7,367 nt of DNA from NCBI GenBank assembly GCA_020425835.1, contig JAGQRC010000164.1:1-7367 (forward strand). The letters are read 5' to 3'. The DNA comes from Planctomycetota bacterium. Its GTDB lineage: Bacteria; Planctomycetota; UBA8108; UBA1146; JAJFFE01. Every line of letters starts with the position of its first letter. Positions within the stretch are counted from its first letter, which is position 1. This document shows positions 1-5,602 of the stretch, piece after piece. The translations under genes and the position numbers were made by a program. Below the pieces are notes generated by a model. It did no database searches, was not told the DNA's origin, and was given only the letters and a program-made list of their open reading frames with translations.

Positions 1-211
1 CTCTGAGCCCGTCTTAGTTTTGGAGCTCCACTCTACGTGAAGACTCCGCCGGAGACTGGCCTTCTCATCCCATCTAGTCCTTCGAGAAAACTGCTTTCGC
101 GCCGAGAGCCCGAGGTTGCACTGAAGCTCGGGCCCTCGGCCGGAACGAGCTCCCAACGGGCTGCTGCTATCCGGCGGCCCCCCTCGCTCGCCTCCCTCGA
201 CCCGAGTCGAT

Positions 212-224
212 CGCGCGAAGCGCG
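212..224. repeat. Short GC hairpin, second in tandem
   Basis: CGCGC at 212-216 and GCGCG at 220-224 can pair around a GAA loop. It lies 8 bases from the 233-254 hairpin, so the two form a tandem downstream of the aldehyde dehydrogenase gene. Five-base GC stems arise easily by chance in DNA this GC-rich, so position is the main reason to note it. Confidence 0.3.
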
Positions 225-232
225 GCCCCTGG

Positions 233-254
233 ATCGACCGGGTGTCCGGTCGAT
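233..254 (-). terminator. Perfect 9-bp hairpin after the aldehyde dehydrogenase stop
   Basis: ATCGACCGG at 233-241 and CCGGTCGAT at 246-254 are perfect reverse complements separated by a 4-base loop. The hairpin starts about 30 bases past the minus-strand stop codon at 285-287, where a terminator would be expected. Reading on along the minus strand, a second hairpin follows at 212-224. No T-run follows either stem, so this is not a textbook intrinsic terminator. It could act with Rho or mainly protect the mRNA 3' end. Confidence 0.45.
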
Positions 255-284
255 GTCGACGTGGACCGCCTCGCGGCCCTGGGC

Positions 285-1661
285 TCACTCGCCCTTCGGG
301 AGACTCACGACTCGAGCCTGCGCGAACTGACGATGGCCCGCCTTCGATCCGTGGTAGCCGTAGCCACTCTGCTTGGCGCCGACCCACGGTGACCCCGCTG
401 CGCCACCACACCCCTTGTTGATCCCGATCATGCCGGCATCGAGTCGTCGTGCGACGTCGAGCGCGCGGGCGCGGTCCCCACCGAAGACCGCGGCACCGAG
501 CCCGAACGGCGTGTCGTTCGCGCGGCGAACCGCCTCGTCGACCGAGTCGACTGCGCAGACGCAAGCGACGGGACCGAAGGTCTCCTCGCGCATGATGTCC
601 ATGTCGTCATCGAGGTCGGTGAGGATGATCGGCGGAACGAACCGATCGGCGTGATCCCCGGTGTACACGGCCTGCGCGACGACGCGAGCCCCCCGCGAAA
701 CCGCATCGTCGACCTGGCGCCGCACGTGATCGCGTTGGCGGGCGCTGATCATCGGTCCGACCCGCGTGCCGTCGGTCATGCCGTTCCCGACCGACAGCTC
801 ACCCAACAGCGCGGTCATGCGATCGAGGAGCGCCGAGGCCACTTCCTTGGCGACGAAGATCCGCTCGGTGCTCACACACACCTGACCCGCGTTCCGGAAG
901 CTGTTGCTGACCGCGAACTGCGCGGCCGCCTCGATGTCGGCATCATCGAGAACGATCAGGGGGTCTTTGCCGCCGAGCTCGAGCACGACCCGTTTCAGGC
1001 CCAGCGCCGCGGCCGCGAGGATCGCCGCGCCGGTCTCCCGAGAGCCGGTGAACGCGATCAGATCCACGCTCGCGCCGACGAGCGCCTTGCCCTGGTCATC
1101 GGCACCGTGAATGACGTGGAGCACGTCCGGCGGCAGGACCTCGTTGAGCACATCGACATAGGCCTGCGCGATGAGCGGGGTCTCCTCCGACGGCTTGAGG
1201 ACGACCGTGTTCCCGGCGACCAGGCTCGGCAACACCATCCAGTGCGGCATCGCGAGCGGGAAGTTCCACGGCGTGATCGCTGCGCAGACTCCGAAAGGAT
1301 CGTGGTGGATCGTCGAGACGGTGTGCTCGTCCTCGAGGTGATCCGGTGCCAGTGCTTCGGCGATCTCGGCGGCAGAGCTCGCCAACGATGCGCCGCAACC
1401 CCGCACCTCTCCGATCCCCTCGCGCAACGGCTTTCCCATCTCGCGCGTCAACAACGTCCCGAGCTCTTCGGCTCGGGCGACCAGGCGCTCTCCGGCGGGC
1501 GCGAGACACTTTGCGCGCTCCCCCGCCGACAGCCGAGCCCAACCGGGCTGCGCCGCTCGGGCGGCCGCAACCACGTCCGGCACGCGGTCCGAGGGCGTCA
1601 CAGGAACCTCGCCCACGAGTTCCCCCGTGGCGGGATCGTACGAACGCAATTCGTCGGTCAT
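285..1661 (-). CDS. NAD(P)-dependent aldehyde dehydrogenase (ALDH superfamily)
   Basis: This gene encodes a 458-residue cytoplasmic enzyme expected to oxidise an aldehyde to its carboxylate with NAD(P)+. All the family's core motifs are visible: TPWNFPLA with the catalytic-site Asn at about residue 133, the cofactor-binding LKPSEETPL with Lys about 156, FTGSRETG at about 204-211, ELGGKDP with the general-base Glu about 228, NAGQVC with the nucleophilic Cys about 262, and EETFGP about 359-364. Length is normal to slightly short for the family. The Glu in KPSEE is typical of NAD-preferring members. General layout resembles succinate-semialdehyde or betaine-aldehyde type enzymes, but the substrate cannot be read from sequence. 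I chose the ATG at 1661 over the in-frame ATG at 1679, because GGAGAAGG lies just before the former and nothing similar precedes the latter. It lies 63 bases downstream of the CHAD gene on the same strand and may be co-transcribed. Confidence 0.93.
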   Translation of the reverse strand: MTDELRSYDPATGELVGEVPVTPSDRVPDVVAAARAAQPGWARLSAGERAKCLAPAGERLVARAEELGTLLTREMGKPLREGIGEVRGCGASLASSAAEIAEALAPDHLEDEHTVSTIHHDPFGVCAAITPWNFPLAMPHWMVLPSLVAGNTVVLKPSEETPLIAQAYVDVLNEVLPPDVLHVIHGADDQGKALVGASVDLIAFTGSRETGAAILAAAALGLKRVVLELGGKDPLIVLDDADIEAAAQFAVSNSFRNAGQVCVSTERIFVAKEVASALLDRMTALLGELSVGNGMTDGTRVGPMISARQRDHVRRQVDDAVSRGARVVAQAVYTGDHADRFVPPIILTDLDDDMDIMREETFGPVACVCAVDSVDEAVRRANDTPFGLGAAVFGGDRARALDVARRLDAGMIGINKGCGGAAGSPWVGAKQSGYGYHGSKAGHRQFAQARVVSLPKGE

Positions 1662-1724
1662 GGTCCTTCTCCAGTGCATCGCGGGGGATCGATCCGGCGC
1701 GCCCTCTCGGCGACAGCGTCCTCG
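1662..1724 (-). repeat. CHAD-ALDH intergenic spacer with repeated GGGATCGATC
   Basis: The 63-base spacer holds a 10-bp palindrome GGATCGATCC at 1686-1695. The decamer GGGATCGATC at 1685-1694 recurs at 1731-1740 in the last codons of the CHAD gene, 46 bases away. I see no terminator-like stem with a T-run between the two genes, which leaves co-transcription possible. GATCGATC-type words are common throughout this window, so the repeat may carry no function. Confidence 0.3.
1665..1672 (-). promoter_or_regulatory. Ribosome binding site that fixes the ALDH start
   Basis: On the minus strand GGAGAAGG occupies 1672-1665, with GGAG seven bases before the ATG at 1661-1659. An in-frame ATG six codons upstream (1679) would place this motif inside the coding sequence and has no purine-rich site of its own, so the downstream ATG is preferred. 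Confidence 0.7.
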
Positions 1725-2717
1725 TCACCGGGGATCGATCGACGACTCCGCCGCCGCGGGACGGCGAGCCTCCATTCGCTCGAACAGTCGGCGCCACGGC
1801 TTCCCGTCGACGCTCTCGTAGGCCTTCGGGAAGGCGCGTCGCAACTCGATCGCTCTCCGCCGGTACCGCTCGTCGAGAATGCCGAGCACGAAGTTGGTGT
1901 TGGCCGGAAGACCGACCTCTCGCAGCTCACGAAGATGACGGCGTGCGACGTCGGCGTCCTGATGATCGCCCAGCAGATCCTGCAGGGTTTTCATCGCTTC
2001 GATCATCCGCTCCGCGCGCTTCCCGTACAAGGAGCGATGGAACTCGATCGCGTAGCGGAGCGCTTTGGCGCGAACACGAAGCCGGTGATACCGTTCCGGT
2101 GGCGACGCGAGGTCGATCTCGTCTCCGAGCTTCCGAACCCTTCCTCGACGTCGCTCGATGACATCGGGGGCCACCGCGAGAATGCGTGGCGCCTCGGGCG
2201 CGGGATCCCCGAGGGCGGCGATCGTCCCGTCGACGGCTCCCCGGTAGTCCGACGACCCCATCTGCTGGAGCATGAGGTGCCGGGCCAAGGTTCGACGGTG
2301 TCGGAGATGACGCTCGACGGCTTCGATCGCCGGAGCGTCGTCGTCATCGACCTCCTCGCGCCAAGCCGACGTCTGCTCGATCTGGACGTCGAGATCCCGG
2401 ACCGGTCCGAGCACGCCCCCGAGCCATTTGAGCGGCTTCCCGAGCTGCTGGACCGGCTCGGCCAGATGCGGCTGGAACATCGCGATCGCACTGCGCATGC
2501 GCCGAATGGCGACCCGCATGTCGTGGAGATCCTCCGGGTCCGCGCCGGCGCGCGTCCCCGACGCCTTCGACATGGCGACGGCGAACTGATGCCGGAGAAC
2601 GCTCCGCGCCGCCTCCGAAACGGTTTGTCCGGAGTCGACCGATTCCTCGAGCAGCCAGGACCTGAGACGATCCGTGCGCTGTTCGTGGGGAGCTGCCCCG
2701 CCACTGCTGTCCAACAC
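1725..2717 (-). CDS. CHAD domain-containing protein (probable polyphosphate-binding)
   Basis: This encodes a 330-residue soluble, strongly basic, helical protein with the CHAD (conserved histidine alpha-helical domain) pattern. Two four-helix halves are visible: the first carries LHDMRVAIRRMRSAI at about residues 64-78 and LGPVRDLDV at about 103-111, and the second carries YHRLRVRAKALRYAIEFH at about 210-227 and LQDLLGDHQDADV at about 245-257. The repeated His and Arg/Lys positions on these helices form the basic surface known in the family to bind inorganic polyphosphate. There is no fused CYTH domain, signal peptide or membrane segment. The start is a GTG at 2717 with GGGAAGG six bases before it. 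It is transcribed divergently from the phosphate transporter genes, which fits a role in phosphate storage. The domain call is firm; the cellular role is inferred from family and context. Confidence 0.92.
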   Translation of the reverse strand: MLDSSGGAAPHEQRTDRLRSWLLEESVDSGQTVSEAARSVLRHQFAVAMSKASGTRAGADPEDLHDMRVAIRRMRSAIAMFQPHLAEPVQQLGKPLKWLGGVLGPVRDLDVQIEQTSAWREEVDDDDAPAIEAVERHLRHRRTLARHLMLQQMGSSDYRGAVDGTIAALGDPAPEAPRILAVAPDVIERRRGRVRKLGDEIDLASPPERYHRLRVRAKALRYAIEFHRSLYGKRAERMIEAMKTLQDLLGDHQDADVARRHLRELREVGLPANTNFVLGILDERYRRRAIELRRAFPKAYESVDGKPWRRLFERMEARRPAAAESSIDPR

Positions 2718-2723
2718 TCGAGA

Positions 2724-2730
2724 CCTTCCC
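2724..2730 (-). promoter_or_regulatory. Ribosome binding site supporting the CHAD GTG start
   Basis: GGGAAGG reads along the minus strand from 2730 to 2724, six bases before the GTG at 2717-2715. No in-frame ATG lies near the expected N-terminus, so this site decides for a GTG start. Confidence 0.6.
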
Positions 2731-2853
2731 GTCCCACCCCGGACCCAACGGGAGTGCCGATGGAACCCACACCAGCGCCGAGCCTCACCCCTCGGTGCAC
2801 TCGGCTCGCGTGGACCGGTCCGGAGGATATCACAGCGGACTCGTCGCCGGCCA

Positions 2854-2905
2854 AGACTTCGCGGGCCCCCGCAGCCCGCCCCCTCCGTTCGCTGCGGGCA
2901 AGTCT
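2854..2905. repeat. Two-part inverted repeat in the divergent promoter region
   Basis: An outer stem AGACTT (2854-2859) with AAGTCT (2900-2905) encloses an inner 8-bp stem CCCGCAGC (2868-2875) with GCTGCGGG (2891-2898). The inner loop is 15 bases, and an asymmetric bulge (8 bases on the left, 1 on the right) separates the stems. It has no T-run on either side, so it is not an obvious terminator. It overlaps the weak candidate -35 of the CHAD gene and lies upstream of the pstS promoter, so an operator or regulatory structure is possible. Confidence 0.4.
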
Positions 2906-2966
2906 CTTCGCCGGAAGGTCTTCTCGATCTTCCCGATGACGCGAACCGCTCGGGGGGGCTTTTCCG

Positions 2967-2994
2967 TTGTCAATCGTCCCAAAAAAACTATCGT
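2967..2994 (+). promoter_or_regulatory. Candidate sigma70-type promoter of the pst operon
   Basis: TTGTCA at 2967-2972 matches five of six bases of the -35 consensus. A 16-base spacer containing an A7 run follows, then TATCGT at 2989-2994, which matches four of six -10 bases. Transcription would start near 3000, giving a leader of about 30 bases before pstS. The heptamer ATCGTCC occurs twice, at 2973-2979 and 2990-2996, the second copy overlapping the -10, which would suit a regulator site. The match was made by eye. Confidence 0.5.
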
Positions 2995-3016
2995 CCACCG
3001 CTCGGGATGCCGGACC

Positions 3017-3023
3017 AGAAGGG
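3017..3023 (+). promoter_or_regulatory. Ribosome binding site that fixes the pstS start
   Basis: AGAAGGG lies seven bases before the ATG at 3031. Another ATG at 3027-3029, in a different frame, is only three bases from this site and opens a frame without recognisable content. The spacing favours 3031, which also gives a complete signal peptide. Confidence 0.65.
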
Positions 3024-3030
3024 CACATGA

Positions 3031-3882
3031 ATGGACCTCGCTCGACACGCCACCCCGTCGCTCGCCGTGCGCGTCTGCCTCGCCTGGATCGCCGTTTCCG
3101 CGGTGCTGGTGGCGTCGGGTTGCTCGCCGCACACGAGCGACCCCGTCGTCCTCACCGGATCGAGCACGATCGCACCGATGGCGAGCGACATCGCGCGCGA
3201 GTTCGAGCGCCGACATCCGGGGACACGGGTCGACGTGCAGACCGGCGGCTCCTCCCGGGGCCTCTCCGACGCTCGGAAGGGGACCGCGGACATCGGCATG
3301 GTGTCGCGCGATCTCGGCCCCGCCGAGGATGACCTCGTCGGCTTCCCCATCGCCGTCGACGGCGTCTGCATGATCGCGCACGAGTCCAATCCGGTTCGCG
3401 AACTCGGTCGCGATCAGATCGTCGCCATCTACACCGGTGAGCTGACTCGCTGGAACGACGTCGGGGGCAACGACGCCCCGATCACCGTTGTCAACAAGGC
3501 CGAGGGCCGCTCGACCCTCGAGGTCTTCCTGAAACACTTCGAGCTCGAGTCGAGCCAGATCCGCGCACAGGTGGTGATCGGGGACAACGAGCACGGGATC
3601 AAGAGTGTCGGACAGAACCCCGACGCCGTCGGCTACGTCTCCATCGGTTCGGCCGAGCAAGCGATCGAGCGCGGCGTCCCGATCCGGATGCTGGCGCTGG
3701 GCGGCGTCGCTCCCTCGACGGACGCTCTCCGGGACGGCCGATTCCCGATTCGACGAACGCTGAACCTCGTGACGAGCGGCGCCCCCGAGGGTTTGGTCCG
3801 GGAGTTCATCGAGTTCTTCCAGTCGCCGGAGGCGCGAGCGATCATCGAACGGAACTCCTTCGTTCCTCTCGACCCTCGATGA
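3031..3882 (+). CDS. pstS: Phosphate ABC transporter substrate-binding lipoprotein PstS
   Basis: This 283-residue protein is the extracytoplasmic phosphate receptor of the Pst system. Residues 1-30 form a signal peptide with a hydrophobic core, ending in the lipobox-like VASGC, so Cys31 is the likely lipidated first residue of the mature protein. The PstS-type binding fold follows: LTGSSTIAP at about 41-49, TGGSSRGLSDARKG at about 71-84, TADIGMVSRD at about 85-94, NKAEGRSTLEVF at about 155-166 and VGYVSIG at about 200-206. The Ser/Thr/Arg/Asp residues in these loops correspond to the phosphate-coordinating positions of the family. Its length is typical of compact PstS proteins. The stop codon overlaps the pstC start as ATGA, so translation of the two is probably coupled. 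Position as first gene after the promoter supports the call. Confidence 0.93.
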   Translation: MDLARHATPSLAVRVCLAWIAVSAVLVASGCSPHTSDPVVLTGSSTIAPMASDIAREFERRHPGTRVDVQTGGSSRGLSDARKGTADIGMVSRDLGPAEDDLVGFPIAVDGVCMIAHESNPVRELGRDQIVAIYTGELTRWNDVGGNDAPITVVNKAEGRSTLEVFLKHFELESSQIRAQVVIGDNEHGIKSVGQNPDAVGYVSIGSAEQAIERGVPIRMLALGGVAPSTDALRDGRFPIRRTLNLVTSGAPEGLVREFIEFFQSPEARAIIERNSFVPLDPR

Positions 3883-4676
3883 CTCAGCGGCCTGCCCGCG
3901 TCGACCGGTCGGGACGGGTCGTCGTCACCGCGATGCGCTGCGGCTCGATCCTCACCGTGTCGATCCTGCTCCTGATCATCGGGTTCGTGTTGTCCGAGGC
4001 GTGGCCCGCCCTGATCGGGATCGGGCCGCGCTTCTTGACCGACGAATCGTGGCATCCGACCGAGGGAACCTTCGGCGCGGGTCCGATGCTCGTCGGATCG
4101 CTCCTGACGACGGCCGGCGCGGTCGCGATCGCGGTCCCGCTCGGGGTCCTGACCGCCGTGTACTGGACCTATCACGCGCCGAGTTGGGTCGCACCTCCCT
4201 TGCGCATCTGCGTCGAGCTGCTGGCCGGTGTTCCCTCGGTCGTCTTCGGTCTCTGGGGGCTCGTGGTGATCGTGCCGTGGATCCTCGAGATCCGCCCCCC
4301 GGGACAGTGTCTCCTGGCGGCTTCGATCGTGTTGGCGAGCATGATCGTCCCGACGATCACGCTGCTGACCGAGCAGGCGTTGCGGGAGCTTCCTCGGCAT
4401 CTCGCGGCGAACGCGGCAGCGCTCGGTCTCTGCCAACGGACGACGATCTGGAGGATCCTGGTCCCGCAGGCGCGTCGGAGCATCGGAGTCGCCGCATTGC
4501 TGGCGACCGCGCGCGCGCTCGGCGAGACGATGGCGGTGCTCCTGGTGTGCGGCAATGCGGTGGCCTACCCTTCGAGCCCGTTCGACTCCATTCGCACGTT
4601 GACAACGGGCATCGCACTCGAGATGGCCTACGCGCTCGGCGAGCACCGCGCGGCGCTCTTCGCCTGCGGGTTCTGA
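3879..4676 (+). CDS. pstC: Phosphate ABC transporter permease PstC, interrupted by an in-frame TGA
   Basis: This encodes one of two membrane subunits of the phosphate channel. As read it is 265 residues. Membrane segments are visible near residues 22-39, 70-95, 108-135, 144-164, 201-224, and a last one beginning about 256. The loop that contacts the ATPase (EAA-like) runs about 165-198, with ALRELPRHLAANAAALG. The frame stops at TGA 4674-4676 after RAALFACGF, partway into the final helix. Beyond it the same frame stays open for 21 codons reading LLLVVGLMVSTSDLIRRR and VLR, which completes the helix and adds the usual basic tail, ending at TGA 4740-4742 in an ATGA overlap with pstA. The complete product would be 287 residues, normal for PstC. 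There is no strong ribosome site before ATG 3879; the start is the ATGA overlap with pstS. Family call is firm; whether the gene works is open. Confidence 0.9.
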   Translation: MTQRPARVDRSGRVVVTAMRCGSILTVSILLLIIGFVLSEAWPALIGIGPRFLTDESWHPTEGTFGAGPMLVGSLLTTAGAVAIAVPLGVLTAVYWTYHAPSWVAPPLRICVELLAGVPSVVFGLWGLVVIVPWILEIRPPGQCLLAASIVLASMIVPTITLLTEQALRELPRHLAANAAALGLCQRTTIWRILVPQARRSIGVAALLATARALGETMAVLLVCGNAVAYPSSPFDSIRTLTTGIALEMAYALGEHRAALFACGF

Positions 4677-4742
4677 CTGCTGCTCGTGGTCGGGCTGATG
4701 GTCTCGACGTCCGACCTGATCCGACGTCGAGTGCTCCGATGA
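4677..4742 (+). pseudogene. pstC: C-terminal end of pstC beyond the in-frame stop
   Basis: These 21 codons plus a stop continue the pstC frame without any shift. The hydrophobic run followed by RRR fits a last membrane helix and cytoplasmic tail. Third positions are mostly G or C, as in neighbouring genes, so the segment looks like it was under coding constraint until recently or still is. Its stop overlaps the pstA start, matching the junction style of the rest of the operon. Without readthrough it would be untranslated. Confidence 0.65.
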
Positions 4743-5602
4743 CGAGTGGACCCGTCTTCCGCGGCGCCGGGCTCGGCCGCTCCACGTCGTCTGCGGTGGG
4801 GACCGGACTCGCCGCGCTCGTCGTCGTCGCCTTCTTCGGTTCCGTCTGCTGGGACCTCGCCGTGCGCGGCGGGGCGTCGATCAGCTGGGAGTTCCTGGTC
4901 TCTGCGCCGCGGGACGCCGGTCGCGCCGGGGGGATCGGCCCGATCATCATCTCGACGTTGGGCGTCGTCGGCGTCTGCCTGGCCGCCACGGTGCCGGCGG
5001 GGATCGTCACCGCGGTCCACCTCGCGGAGTTCTCGAGCCGAGACGACCGGCTCGGACGATGGACACGGCGCAGTCTCGACACGCTCGCCGCCGTCCCTTC
5101 GATCGTGTTCGGCCTGTTCGGCAACGCGTTCTTCTGCGAAGCGCTCGGGATGGGATCGTCCCTCCTCGCCGGCGGCTTGACGCTCGCCTGCATGGTTCTG
5201 CCGTTCTTCATCCGAACGGTGGAGATCGGACTGCGAAGCGTCCCTCGCTCCCAACGGGAAGCGGCGCACTCGCTCGGGCTGCGCCCCGTCGCCGTCGTGC
5301 TCCGGGTGGTCCTCCCCCAGGCGCGCCCCGCGGTACTCGCCGGTTTGATCCTCGGACTCGGTCGTGCCCTCTCCGAGACCGCCGCGCTGGTGTTCACGTC
5401 GGGCTACTCGACACGTCTTCCGCGTTCGCTGTGGGAGTCGGGCCGAACGCTGTCCGTGCACATCTACGACCTCGCCGGTAACGTCGCCGGAGGCGAGCCC
5501 GCCGCGTGCGCGACCGCGTTGGTCCTGGTGCTCCTCCTCTTCGCGCTCAACGGGATCACTCGACTCTTCCTGGCCGCGTTCGAGCGGAGGCTCTCGCGAT
5601 GA
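4739..5602 (+). CDS. pstA: Phosphate ABC transporter permease PstA
   Basis: This 287-residue integral membrane protein is the second channel subunit of the Pst transporter. Hydrophobic segments lie near residues 20-42, 66-92, 112-136, 140-158, 195-220 and 253-280, consistent with six helices. The phosphate-permease motif SLDTLAAVPSIVFGLFG is at about 112-128, and the ATPase-contacting loop runs about 160-193, with LRSVPRSQREAAHSLGL. The start is the ATG at 4739, which overlaps the end of the full pstC frame as ATGA; the open frame reaches much further left, but that part is the shadow of pstC. Only a weak GAG precedes this start, so its translation probably depends on ribosomes finishing pstC, which the upstream TGA would disturb. 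The stop overlaps the pstB start, again as ATGA. Confidence 0.93.
   Translation: MTSGPVFRGAGLGRSTSSAVGTGLAALVVVAFFGSVCWDLAVRGGASISWEFLVSAPRDAGRAGGIGPIIISTLGVVGVCLAATVPAGIVTAVHLAEFSSRDDRLGRWTRRSLDTLAAVPSIVFGLFGNAFFCEALGMGSSLLAGGLTLACMVLPFFIRTVEIGLRSVPRSQREAAHSLGLRPVAVVLRVVLPQARPAVLAGLILGLGRALSETAALVFTSGYSTRLPRSLWESGRTLSVHIYDLAGNVAGGEPAACATALVLVLLLFALNGITRLFLAAFERRLSR
5586..5590 (+). promoter_or_regulatory. Strong ribosome binding site for pstB
   Basis: GGAGG lies inside the end of pstA, eight bases before the ATG at 5599. Two ATG codons stand in tandem (5599 and 5602); the spacing favours the first, which also forms the ATGA overlap with pstA. Unlike pstC and pstA, pstB therefore has its own good initiation site. 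Confidence 0.65.

Larger units (their letters stand above)
1..284. other. Non-coding region downstream of the aldehyde dehydrogenase gene
   Basis: I see no convincing gene here. The only open frame of note, running right from position 37, is rich in Arg, Ser and Pro, has no recognisable motif and overlaps the end of the aldehyde dehydrogenase, so it looks like a chance high-GC frame. The stretch does hold several inverted repeats: a 10-bp palindrome TGGAGCTCCA at 21-30, a 7-bp stem GCCCGAG/CTCGGGC at 108-114 and 127-133, and two tight hairpins at 212-224 and 233-254 (listed separately). It is best read as the 3' flank and termination region of the minus-strand genes. A neighbouring gene may begin beyond the left edge. 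Confidence 0.6.
2718..3030. other. Divergent intergenic region between CHAD and pstS
   Basis: These 313 bases separate the minus-strand CHAD gene from plus-strand pstS and should hold both promoters. Open frames that cross it look like shadows of flanking genes. Visible elements are a two-part hairpin at 2854-2905, a G7 run at 2952-2958, an A7 run at 2981-2987, and a pstS promoter at 2967-2994. For the CHAD gene the best candidate is weak: on the minus strand TTGGCC (2854-2849) and TGATAT (2832-2827) with a 16-base spacer, which would give a leader of about 100 bases. I found no good match to the Escherichia coli Pho box with two 7-base direct repeats at 11-base spacing. Confidence 0.6.

Noticed and set aside
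37..330. Possible small protein at the left edge
   Set aside because: Composition is Arg/Ser/Pro-rich without motif, no ribosome site was seen, and the frame overlaps the end of the aldehyde dehydrogenase and the hairpins behind it.
651..2939. Very long plus-strand open frame (762 codons) antisense to the ALDH and CHAD genes
   Set aside because: Its translation is an Arg/Asp/His-rich string without motifs, while the opposite strand encodes two proteins with complete family motifs and good ribosome sites. High GC content suppresses stops in the antisense frame.
2932..2963. Terminator-like CCCGA...TCGGG followed by G-run and CTTTT upstream of pstS
   Set aside because: The stem is only five base pairs with a 13-base loop, and no plus-strand gene ends nearby.
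4674..4676. The pstC TGA as a selenocysteine codon
   Set aside because: It falls in a membrane helix of a transporter with no redox role, and I see no convincing SECIS-type hairpin just downstream.
4674..4676. TGA read as Trp throughout the genome
   Set aside because: All the other genes in the window end sensibly at TGA, and Trp is encoded by TGG in them.
4001..4738. N-terminal extension of pstA overlapping pstC in another frame
   Set aside because: The translated stretch is Arg-rich and non-membranous, whereas the other frame gives clear PstC sequence. The ATGA overlap marks the true start at 4739.
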